64,000 nucleotides of DNA from positions 24,339,501 to 24,403,500 of the forward strand of contig NC_057847.1 of assembly GCF_910594005.1 (NCBI RefSeq), written 5' to 3'. The notes under the pieces were generated by a model. It saw only the letters and a program-made list of their open reading frames with translations. It was not told the DNA's origin and did not search any database. Position numbers and translations under genes: made by a program. Shown one piece after another: positions 1 to 9,144 of this stretch (the first letter of the stretch is position 1; every line of letters starts with the position of its first letter). The DNA comes from Cervus elaphus. Its lineage: Eukaryota; Chordata; Mammalia; Artiodactyla; Cervidae.

Positions 1-258
1 AGTGGAGAAGGCAGGAGTCCTGGGCTAGGAGCCAGGAAAGCTGGCACAGCAGCCTGTCAGGGCTGCCTGGTGCCCACATTTGCATCATTCAACAAAGGAC
101 ACCAGCTTTCCTCTGAACTGCCTGATGGAGCACATAGGACACTTCTGTCAAAGATGGAGGGTGAAATCTTGGACTACCTGGTGCTGCATCATCTTTCTTT
201 CTCCTGTCCTCGCATCCCTAGAGGGATGTGCTTTTAATAAGCACTTAGGATAACACTC
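1..258. other. Upstream flank, no gene seen
   Basis: Unique-looking sequence without splice-compatible coding potential or an identifiable repeat. Its last 12 bases (247-258) form the left target-site duplication of the next SINE. Confidence 0.5.
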
Positions 259-391
259 CGGAGAAGGCAATGGCAACCCACTCCAGTACTCTTGCCTGTA
301 AAATCCCATGGGCAGAGGGGCCTGGTGGGCTGCAGTCCATGGGGTCACACAGAGTCGGACACGACTGAAGTGACTTAGCAGCAGCAGCAGC
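259..391 (+). repeat. Bov-A-type SINE
   Basis: A Bov-A unit starting GGAGAAGGCAATGG and ending in an AGC-repeat tail. It is flanked by an imperfect duplication beginning AGGATAAC (247-258 and 392-402). Confidence 0.9.
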
Positions 392-402
392 AGGATAACT
401 CT

Positions 403-699
403 TATGCAGGTGGCCTCTGGCACTGCAGTACCACTGCCCAGAGAAACTCCCTGAGAAGAAGACTCGCTGGTGGCACTTGTTAAAATTCCAAAATTTGATG
501 CCTCATACTAGAGAACTTTTTTTTTTTTTAAATGAAGGCCCCAGGTAATGTGAAAAGAAGTTTGGCAAACAGCTTTAGAGACTTATACTTTTTGTTTTTC
601 CACAATACTTATAATAGTTGCATTTTGAAAAAATAAGTACTTTGTGAAAAAGAACACATTACAAACCTGAACACTTTTTCTCTAGCTCAGACTTCTCAG
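403..699. other. Unique sequence, no gene seen
   Basis: AT-rich flank with a T-run at 519-530. Nothing recognisable. Confidence 0.4.
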
Positions 700-1471
700 T
701 GCTGCAGACCCATAGATCTGTTTATGTGACATCTCTCCCTGAAGTCATGAAAACATCTGAGACTCAACCTGTTGAAATCAATTGAAGCCACCGTCTCCCC
801 CCAAATCTGACTCTCTCTCAGTGTTCTCCACACCTCAGTGAACACTGCTTTCCATCCACTGTGCCTGCCAGATATCCTGTCATGACTCCTTCCTCTCCTT
901 CAATCCCCATTCGTTCCACTCTACCTAAATCCATTCCCTAGACCTATTTCACTTCCTAAATTGTTCCATTTTCCCCACTTGTCTCCATCTCCTTGTGCTC
1001 ATCCCAATCCACTTGAACTACTTACTACCAACATTAGCCATGATTCAAAGATCCTAACTGGTCCAAGATGGACCCTGTTCATATCTCCACGCTGCAGCTG
1101 GAATAATCTTTTCCAAACACGGATCTGATCTGGTTAAATCTCTACCCCATTTTGTTTTCAGTATGGCCAAGCAAGTCCTGCTTTGTCTGCTCTCCCTGCA
1201 AACTATGCTCTAGTCACAATGACTCCTTTCAGACCCTTGGGCTTGCACTGTTCATTCCCGACAAAAGGCTGTACACATATTGTTCCCTGTTTTCTTTTCT
1301 CCTTTCTTCAGTTTCTCATCCTTCAGATCTGTATTCCAGGCGACCTCCTCAAGCATGCCTTACCTAACTTTCCTGACCAGATAAATGACTGACTCTAAGC
1401 TCTCAGAGCACCTATTTCTTGCAACTTTCACTTATCTATCTAAATAAATGTGGCTCACTTATTTGTTGAAT
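700..1471 (+). repeat. L2 LINE, 3' half
   Basis: Degenerate CR1-clade L2 sequence: the region around 880-1140 matches the end of the L2 reverse transcriptase and 1140-1471 its 3' end. The same copy resumes at 1612 after a SINE. Short ORFs here are decayed fragments. Confidence 0.75.
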
Positions 1472-1611
1472 TGCTGCTGCTGCTGCTGCTGCTAAGTCGC
1501 TTCAGTCGTGTCCGACTCTGTGCGACCCCATAGACGGCAGCCCACCAGGCTCCGCCGTCCCTGGGATTCTCCAGGCAGGAACACTGGAGTGGGATGCCAT
1601 TGCCTTCTCCG
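1472..1611 (-). repeat. Bov-A2-type SINE inside L2
   Basis: A reverse-orientation Bov-A unit with a GCT-repeat tail at its left end, ending in CCTTCTCCGG. It splits the L2 copy, so it is the younger insertion. Confidence 0.9.
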
Positions 1612-1705
1612 GTCAGTGGCTTTAGGGAAGCTATTTTACTTATCTCTGTATTCTCAGCACTTAACACATGGTCTTGTCTTCAATAAATATTTGGAATGAC
1701 TGTTG
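1612..1705 (+). repeat. L2 LINE, 3' terminus
   Basis: Continuation of the split L2, with the typical end (CTCTGTATTCTCAGCACTTA, then CAATAAATATTTGG). Confidence 0.75.
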
Positions 1706-2239
1706 GAGCCTAGTTCAGCCATATAGTGCATATGCTGATCTTTCTGTTTCTAATATCTTTTCTCACTTTGCCTACAAACTCTTACCTCTTGATATAGAGG
1801 AGGCAGTGATATAGAGAAGGATAGCATTACTTTCAACAATATATGTATAATTTTTATTCAGTTCCTTTTTCTTTTCAATTTCATTTGAAAACTGATAATT
1901 ACCTTAAAAGGTTATTGGGAGGGTTAAAAAAGTTAATGGTCTAATTAATACTCCTCTGTCTCCCCTTGTCAGGTCAAATTTCTCCTCTTTTATATCAACT
2001 ACCTAAGGTATTTTGTCTCAGGATTAGGTTTTTGGAATTTCTTGCACCCAGTTAGCTCTTTTGTTTTTCCCCACCTATTTCTGTCCTCTTTTCAGTAAGT
2101 CTTGATGGATCAATTAAAACTAGAAAACAAATCATTAGCAAATAGAAAACATCTCTTCCTTGTTCTCTTAGGAAAAGAGATTGTCCTGAGGTGAGGAGCT
2201 GTATTTGCAAAACTGCACAGGCCTTTCAATTATTTATTT
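1706..2239. other. Unique sequence, no gene seen
   Basis: AT-rich flanking sequence without recognisable repeats or coding structure. Confidence 0.4.
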
Positions 2240-2452
2240 TAAATATATATACATATCCAAATTCTTTTCCCATTAGGCTGTTATATAATACGGAGCAGAG
2301 TTCCCTGTGCTATACATAGGTCCTTGGTGGTTATATATTTTAAATATAGCAGTGTGTACATGTCAGTCCCATACTGCCTAACCATCTCTCCCCACTACCC
2401 TTCCCCCATGGTAACCAAAAGTTCATTCTCTAAGTTGCTTTTTTTTTTTTTT
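2240..2452 (-). repeat. L1 3' end fragment
   Basis: It contains the reverse-orientation L1 3' UTR signature (GTTCCCTGTGCTATACATAG, then CCCTTCCCCCATGGTAACCA). It ends at a T-run. Confidence 0.8.
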
Positions 2453-3539
2453 AAAAACTTTAAAATAATAAAGGATGAAAAACAAAATGGTTAAATTTCC
2501 ATACCAAAATAAGTGAAATGTTTCATTTTCTTTTAGATATGTAAAGTGTCTTACCCAGAGTATGAGAAGAAACTTTGGTTTCCTTCCCCTCACGTTTACA
2601 AAGCTGTAACTAAACATTTTAGCAGTTAAGCAACTCTACAATGAATTATCTGGTAGCTTCCAATATAATAAATTACTCTTACCAACTAAATATTATGCTT
2701 TCTTTTCATAATTTACCTGTTTGGTTGTCAAAGTTTAAACATAGCATAATACAACGATTATACTCTTTAAAATACCATGGGCACTTAAAATGTGTAACTG
2801 AACAAAATAGAAAAATTCCATGAAAAATGTTTGCACACAGGGGTAAATCGTGACAAGAACTTTTGCTGAAGTTTCTCTATGCTTCTCCAACATTACCTTG
2901 TGTGATTCAAGTACTATTTGTTATTGAGACTTGTCATTCTCAGTTGACTAGTAAATTTAATGCACTTTAGCCAACGTTTCAAATCTGAGGCAAATAAAAC
3001 CTAGGTGGTTTATTCGTGGGCCTAGTACCAAGACCTGCCAAGGGAGTGTTCTTAAGCGTTTTAAGAGAGAAAACTCAGTTTATGTTGTTAAGCCACCGGT
3101 TTGAAAGCAACATCCTCGGGCAGTTGACGTTTACCACATAATGGTGAGGTAAGCGGCCCAGTCATCAAAGGACCCTTTTTGAAGTCCATGAGTCATAAAA
3201 GTCTCCAGCAGTCCTGGAGTCCAGGCTGAATTTCTTCACTCGCTTGTCTGAGAACCCGTCTCTCCTTAGCTGTGTAGTATTAACTGGCTCCGCTGCCGGC
3301 AGGATGACAGCTGATCCCGCACTCTTCAGGGCGGGCTCGTGTCCAGGTGCACCTATCTCCACCGTCAAACCCACTCCTCTCTCGCGCGGCGGTCTTGGGC
3401 CATCAGGACCAATTTCGGGGTTTTCTTTAGCCAGTGAGACTCTGCAGAACAGGTTCCAAAAGAAAAACAGGAGGCAGAGGAGGAGTAAGAAGTAACTATT
3501 GGTAAGAGTCAAAACAAATGACACTCCACCTGTAAGACG
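2453..3539. other. Unique sequence upstream of the CpG island
   Basis: No repeat family recognised. CpG content rises after 3200. An antisense ORF (3165-3734) runs from the island into this stretch and is treated under findings. Confidence 0.4.
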
Positions 3540-3639
3540 CGACGACGAGCACCCCACTTGGCTGCGGAAGCCACAGGGATGCACTGAACTCCTCCCGCCA
3601 ACCGCCTGCCTCTTCCCCCAACTGCCCGCCCTAGTCACG

Positions 3640-3649
3640 GTCACGTGAC
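3640..3649. promoter_or_regulatory. GTCACGTGAC E-box / CLEAR-type palindrome
   Basis: A perfect 10-bp palindrome with a CACGTG core lies about 90-130 bp before the likely start region. It matches the site bound by USF and MiT/TFE factors (the CLEAR motif of lysosome and autophagy genes). Binding is inferred. Confidence 0.6.
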
Positions 3650-3680
3650 GAGGGAGCGGCGCGCGCCGGCCGCGGCGCCG

Positions 3681-3685
3681 ATTGG
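3681..3685 (-). promoter_or_regulatory. Inverted CCAAT box (ATTGG)
   Basis: ATTGG lies in a GATTGGCC context inside the CpG island, about 50-100 bp upstream of the presumed start region. This is the usual distance for an NF-Y site in a TATA-less promoter. Confidence 0.5.
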
Positions 3686-3734
3686 CCGGCGGCGGGAGCG
3701 CGGGGTTTGATGGGAAGGAGTTGGCCGGGCTCAT

Positions 3735-3843
3735 CGCTCTGTCACTGGCTGCTGCTGTCCGCTCCGGAGGCGGACTGCGCGGTGGTGGCCGAAACTGGCC
3801 GAGGTGGACGCCAGCGCCGGGCTTTGCCCGTTTCTCCTTGAAG
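3735..3843 (+). other. LNPK: LNPK probable non-coding exon 1 (5' UTR)
   Basis: The GC-rich stretch ends in AAG followed by GTAGAG, a good splice donor with GT at 3844-3845. It lies in the CpG island about 5.2 kb before the first coding exon, which itself begins with an AG acceptor and so needs an upstream exon. The 5' boundary is a guess, because no TATA box or other sharp start signal is visible. CpG-island promoters usually start at several positions. Alternative first exons in the same island cannot be excluded. Confidence 0.55.
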
Positions 3844-4230
3844 GTAGAGGGCTCAAAATGAGGGTCATTGGGACGGTTGGGCAGAAGGGAGGCGCGCTGA
3901 GCTTTTCCCTGGGAAATACGCTTCCGATTACCTCGCTTGCCTCTCCCAGGCGCCTCCGCCTCCCGCCGAGTGGCCTACCAGTTCGGCGGCGGCGGCTAGT
4001 CGGGCTCCTGCCTGGCTGAGCGCTGACCCCGTCTCACCGCCTGATCCCCTTGGTTTCCCGGTGCAGTGGCTGGGATGGCTCTGGAGTGCTGGAGACACCT
4101 TTTTGTCTCCGGAGGGGAGTTGGTTCCCCAGCCTTTTTTCGGAGATTCGAGGCGGGGGTGGTGGTGCGGTGACTGGGTTGAGCTGAGCACCGTTCGTTTG
4201 GCCCACCTCCCTGTCCGAGCGAAGGGTCAG

Positions 4231-5610
4231 AAGGTCCTACAGTAAGCCATCGCTTTGCGTGGGTTCTACCCTTGTCATCTTTTGCTGAGTTGTGTGCGGA
4301 GGCGCCGCGAGTTGGAGAGATCGGGAGGGACCGAAAACTGTCAGTGTCATACTGCTCGGCCCAGGCGTGTGGGCGTGGATTGTGTGCTGCTTAGAGAAGC
4401 CTCTTTTCTGCCGTTGTCCTTATTTGAGCGACGGTGGGGTGAAGGGAAGGGCGAGATTGCGTGGGTGTCATAGGCCTGGCAGAAGAAGAGCAAATCTAGA
4501 CCGCATCAATAGTTTTAATATTTGAATATTGTGTTGGGGGATTAAGAGAAAGTTGGGATTGGTGCACTCAGTTTTGCTGATGGTGCGCTCGCTGTACTAA
4601 GTAAAATCTGTGACTCACTGAATTTTCCATGTTCCGTTTTTCCCAGTATGCTTCTGGTTTGTGGTTCCTATTGTCGACTGTTTTCTCCTTTCTCTGTGGC
4701 CTGGGTGTCACTGTTGACAAAATTGTTACCACACAAAATTCAACAGCAGTTTGTGTGGTTGTTGAGTAAGCTTGGTTTCAGGGATGTGTTCAAAGTGGCA
4801 GGGCATTGCTAATTTCTTGTCCTCAACAGCCCCCGTAGTTCAGTTTTAGGAGAATCAAGTTGGTTTTGAACACATTTTTAAACGAGTGATGCATTTACAA
4901 TTAGAATTTCAGTTTTTCTGTCATCTACTGGGATGAGCACAATACTGTTAAAAACCTTAGTGTTCATATATTATTAACTTGAAAGAATATAAGGAAGAAA
5001 TGGCTTACAACAGGTATGCTTTGTTATAGAAATCTTTCCAATCAAATAGTCATTTTTTGAGTAGTATTTAGTTTAGAATGACTATTGACTTACCGTGAAG
5101 ACCAGAACTTAATCATTAAATAATAAAAGTGTTTTTAGAAGTGTACTTCTTTTCAGTAATTTTGTTTTTGAGCAATAAATGTGGTGATTTGAGATATTTC
5201 AGAATTGTCTTTTCAGTCAGGATATTTGGAAGTTAGAGTTCTAGAACAAACCTTTTTAATCTCAAGTTGAATAGTCCAGTGTATTATAGAGGTTTCTATT
5301 GGTGGTGGCTGAATGGTTTCTACTTAAGTTTGGAACTTGATAAAACTAAACTTCCTTTGCTGTTAAAGGCCCTACAGGGTTATTTTAATGAAAGAGTTAT
5401 CAGAGTATTTTGCTTTATTTTTTATACTGGAGGAAACGAGGGCAATACAATTTCAGTTTAAAATGCAAGCTAATTTTGTTTTCCAATTTTAAAATTATGA
5501 AACAGTTTCTTTATAAGAAGGTAGAAAGAAATGTGTTCCATATGAGAAGTGTTGCTGTACTACATGTGTTTTCTGGTAATAGTAATAAGTTCTATAGTTT
5601 ATTATACACT
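4231..5610. other. LNPK intron 1, 5' part, no gene seen
   Basis: Mostly unique sequence, GC-rich at first and then AT-rich. Nothing identifiable. Confidence 0.4.
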
Positions 5611-5790
5611 TCATTATTTGTTGAACACTGTGCCAAATGATGTATGATTTCATTTAACTCATGCAACAATTATGTGAAGTGTATTTTCACGGCTAAACAA
5701 ATGCTGAACTGAGGCTTGGAGAGTTTATCCAAGATCACATAGTTAGTGTGTGGTTGAGTCATATTTTGAATCCAGACCTTTTTTATTCCG
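5611..5790 (-). repeat. MIR SINE
   Basis: Reverse MIR signature: TTGTTGAACACTGTGCCAAA, an AACTGAGGCTTGGAGAG-like core and CAAGATCACATAGTTAG. Confidence 0.8.
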
Positions 5791-6209
5791 TTATGTCAAT
5801 ATGACTTGAAGTAAGCTGAAAATTTAAGAATAACATGTCCTGAGATTTTAAATTCTGACACCTAAACCTGAGTGTGAATAGCAGTTAGCAGAAAGCATTT
5901 GAATAATATGGTGGGCATCGTTATTTATTGAAAAACACATTAGATGCACCCAGCTCTTATGGTCATGTCAGGTCCCATTATATCAAAGTGGAAGGAGACT
6001 CTTTGTACATGTTCATAGAAGAGTTCTTGGAATAGGCCAGTTGAGATTGAACCATCTGTCCACTCAAGGGCAAGCAAATTGATTTATGCTTCAGAAAAAA
6101 ATGCTAGTAGTCTGATTCTCATGTATTTTCCATGTGTTGAAAGGAAACAGAGATGGACTGGAGAAAGGGAACAGCCACAGCAGTAAAGACAATTTTTGTT
6201 GAGAAATTA
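5791..6209. other. Intron 1 unique sequence
   Basis: No repeat or coding feature recognised. Confidence 0.35.
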
Positions 6210-6385
6210 GGATGTGTCCGACACTGCTGTAAATACTTGAGAATGCGTTATGTAAATACTTTAGAATGCTTTTTAACATTTGAGAGGGTTCTTATCTATC
6301 ACTCTTTTGCACATGAAGATAATGAGTAACTGAGAGGTTAAGTAATTTATTTGCCCGAGGTTTCATAGTAATGTTAATGTTTCAT
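6210..6385 (-). repeat. MIR SINE, diverged
   Basis: A reverse MIR-like core (TGAGTAACTGAGAGGTTAAG, then TTGCCCGAGGTTTCATAG). Confidence 0.65.
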
Positions 6386-6504
6386 TAATACCAAAACAAT
6401 TCTCAAAGCAAATAATTGATGTGAAAGTTGGTATTAATTGTAGTATTATGCATATATTTCATATGACATGTATTTTAAAAGTGATATGCAGTAAACAAGT
6501 AGAG

Positions 6505-6680
6505 GCAGTACTTGCAGACTTCTAGTACCAGTTCTGCCCCTACCTGGAGGTACATGATTTTGGCACATCATTTAGCTTCTCTTCTATGTAGACTTAAGCA
6601 TTCAAATTTAATCAGATAAAGGAATTGGGCTACATGATACACTGTACCAACTCTGGATCTTGTGTTTATAACTTTCCACT
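6505..6680 (+). repeat. MIR SINE, diverged
   Basis: Forward MIR-like order: CCAGTTCTGCCCCTACC, then TTTGGCACATCATTTAGCTT, then a TAATCAGATAAAGG stretch. Moderate support. Confidence 0.5.
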
Positions 6681-6799
6681 GCAGTAACCCCATTTACCAG
6701 ATGTTTGAGAATGTCTGAGGTGCTTTTATGTACAAATAATTCAGTCTAATCTACAGAAAGATTTTATTTCTGATTTTGAGTTGCTGGAAATAACTTGGT

Positions 6800-7015
6800 T
6801 TTTTTTTGGCCTTTTTTATTGAACTATAGCTGATTTACAATATCATATAAATTGCAGGTATGTAACTTGGTGATTTACAATTTTTAAAGATTATTCTTGA
6901 TTTATAGTTATAAAATGTTGGCTATATTCCCTTGCTGTACAATATATCCTTGTAACTTATTTGTTTTATACATAGTAGTTTGTAGTTCTTAATCCCCTAT
7001 CCCTAACTTGTTGCT
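6800..7015 (-). repeat. L1 3' end fragment
   Basis: TTTATTGAACTATAGCTGAT followed by TTGCTGTACAATATATCCTT marks the reverse-oriented 3' end of an older L1. Confidence 0.8.
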
Positions 7016-7029
7016 TTTTACAAAATCAA

Positions 7030-7205
7030 AACTAAAATACTGTGTCTGGCTCTTCTATTAGTACTTACTGTCTTTGGGAACTTAGCAAAATATTTCACTT
7101 CTGTAGCCTCAGTTTCCTCATTTGTAAAACAGATTGATAATAGTATCTATTTGACAAAATTTATGAAAAACATTTGTTTTAGGGCTTGCTAGAAGATTGA
7201 GTACT
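7030..7205 (+). repeat. MIR SINE
   Basis: The forward MIR core is clear: CCTCAGTTTCCTCATTTGTA, then GATAATAGTATCTATTTGAC. Confidence 0.8.
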
Positions 7206-8053
7206 AAGTATTTAAATATTATTGTTGTCATTACTTTCAAATGTTAAAAAATCTAGTTTATGGTAGCTGTTAACTTGGAGGCACATCACTGTTTCAAACC
7301 AGAATGTGTAGGTCAGTTGTGTACAAATCACTGTCCTATACATCATGCATACGTGGGATAACGTATACTTTGAAAGTATACAAGTTAAGTGGTTCATCTG
7401 AATCTTCCCTCCTCAGTCACGTGTCTTGGTGATTTTTAGCATTTTATGGTTTTGAGATCTATTTAATGTCTTAGCTTAGAAATTTTAACTTTTATTCATT
7501 AAAGTTCCTGGGTTTCCTACAACCACATTTTAGAAATTTGAATACTGAGTTACTATTGAAGGATTAATAATAATATTTAGATTGCAACTTAAGTGTGACT
7601 TTATAGCATTGATTACATTTATAAACTGAAGAAATTGTTAGGATAGATGATAGATATTTCTGTCCATGAAAGTCACTTTGTAAGTTTTATAATTAGATTT
7701 TTTGTTACTTCTGTAACCAAGAAAGTCCAAGGTAGGCATGCCTTATGCTGATTCCAACCTAAAAGTAGTATCTCAGAGTGTATGTACTTACTTGGTGCTG
7801 GCATTATTTGGTGATTACATTTATAGGTTTTAAAAAATGTAAGAATTATGGCCTAACTTTTTTTTGGGTGGAAATGAAGCAGTTTTATGTTGGTAGTATG
7901 TAACTGTAACCTTGTAAAAATATGTAAGTTTGAAAATATACCTCCACTATTTCAATTTAAAAGAATTAAAAATTATATAATTATTGACTGGTAAATTGAT
8001 TTAGGTTATAATATTGCTGATACATTTTTTAAATGTATGGTAATATTTAATAT
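7206..8053. other. Intron 1 unique sequence
   Basis: AT-rich. Nothing recognised. Confidence 0.35.
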
Positions 8054-8274
8054 AGCTTCCCTTGTGGCTTAGTGGTAAAGAATCTACCAGCAATTCAGGA
8101 GACTGCCTGCAATGCAGGAGATGGCGGTTTGATCCCTGGGTTGGGAAGATCCTCTGGAGAATGAAATGGCAACCTACTCCAGTATTCTTGCCTGGAGAAT
8201 TGCATACATTTGAGAGTCATAGAAAACCAACCAAAAGATGGGGCTAGGAGATGCAACTAACTGACATGACACTT
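8054..8274 (+). repeat. Bov-tA SINE
   Basis: A tRNA-derived head (AGCTTCCCTTGTGGCTTAGT) is followed by a Bov-A body and a degenerate tail. The head is part of the SINE, not a tRNA gene. Confidence 0.9.
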
Positions 8275-8334
8275 TAACTGGAGGGACTCAAACAGAGTTT
8301 CAGAGAGAAGTGCTTATTTGGGTGTTGACTGGTT

Positions 8335-8620
8335 GTGGACAGACCAGGAGTCTGAAGATAGAGTTCCTTTGGGTAATGTTTCTTCTGAGTTATTGGGCAA
8401 ATCACTTGATTTCTTTCCACTTAATTTTTTTATCTGTGAAATGGTAGTAATGAGGATTGTTCTGTGAAAAGTGGTAATATTATTAACTTTAATGTACAGA
8501 AAAGAAAATTATGGCTCAGAAACATTAAATGATATGCTCATTGTCACAGGTAGCCTTGTAACCCTTATTTTCTTACTTAGAATCCAGTTGGCTTTCTATT
8601 ATTGTAAAGTGATGTTATTC
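8335..8620. repeat. Two facing MIR fragments
   Basis: A forward MIR-like part (about 8340-8465, with TTATTGGGCAAATCACTTGA) is followed by a reverse one (about 8490-8605, with TCATTGTCACAGGTAGCCTT). Confidence 0.55.
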
Positions 8621-9055
8621 TGAACATTGTAGAGCACCCCTAACTCCAAATAACTAGTTTAGTTGGGAGACAGCCAAATGATAGAAATGGCTGTATTTAA
8701 AACTGGAGAATAAAAGTATAGCAGAACTTTTCTTGCAAGAACAACATAGGGGACCTACTTTAAGGAACAGAAAATTGCAAAGTGGTATAAATATACACTT
8801 TTAAAATGCCTCGCTACTTAAAAAGTCCTTCCAGCTTTATTTTCACTTTTAAATATGTTCTGCCTTGGAAGAAAGATTTTTTAAAAGGTGGACTATCTGC
8901 AAGTCTATCTGAATTAAAATCTCACATAAGTGGAATCCAAGGAAATTAATATTTTATAGTACTTTATTTATTTTATAGTATTGCAACATTTAAATTTTAT
9001 AGTGAGTATGCTGTATATTTAACTTAAACTTTAAAAATAATTGCTTTATTTCTAG
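8621..9055. other. LNPK: End of intron 1
   Basis: Unique AT-rich sequence ending in the exon 2 acceptor (TTTATTTCTAG). Confidence 0.5.
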
Positions 9056-9144
9056 CTGTGAATTCCTTTGGACAACTGATGATATTTATTATTGTGCCCA
9101 GTTTCTACAAATGAAAAATGGGTGGATTATTTTCTCGATGGAGG
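9056..9144 (+). CDS. LNPK: LNPK exon 2: end of 5' UTR and residues 1-9
   Basis: The acceptor is TTTCTAG before 9056 and the donor is GAGG|GTAAGT at 9145. The first 62 nt are untranslated and hold two short upstream ORFs (9079-9114, and one starting at 9111). The main start codon at 9118 opens MGGLFSRWR and the exon ends in phase 0. Confidence 0.95.

Larger units (their letters stand above)
3540..4230 (+). promoter_or_regulatory. LNPK: CpG-island promoter of LNPK
   Basis: This is the only strongly GC- and CpG-rich stretch in an otherwise AT-rich window, densest at 3655-3720 and 3955-4030. It surrounds the inferred first exon and extends into the start of intron 1. It contains an E-box palindrome, an inverted CCAAT box and many GC boxes, and no TATA box. 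That is the usual architecture of a broadly expressed gene. Divergent transcription is common at such islands but cannot be shown from sequence. Confidence 0.85.

Noticed and set aside
148..423. 91-codon minus-strand ORF
   Set aside because: It is the reverse reading of a Bov-A SINE; RVRLCVTPWTAAHQAPLPMG-type text recurs in SINE ORFs across the window.
8054..8130. tRNA gene
   Set aside because: The tRNA-like box A/B sequence here, and in the other Bov-tA and CHR copies, is the SINE head; no intact cloverleaf outside a SINE was seen.
9111..9120. Translation start at the ATG at 9111
   Set aside because: It is in another frame and does not give the lunapark N-terminus; the ATG at 9118 gives MGGLFSRWR in strong context.
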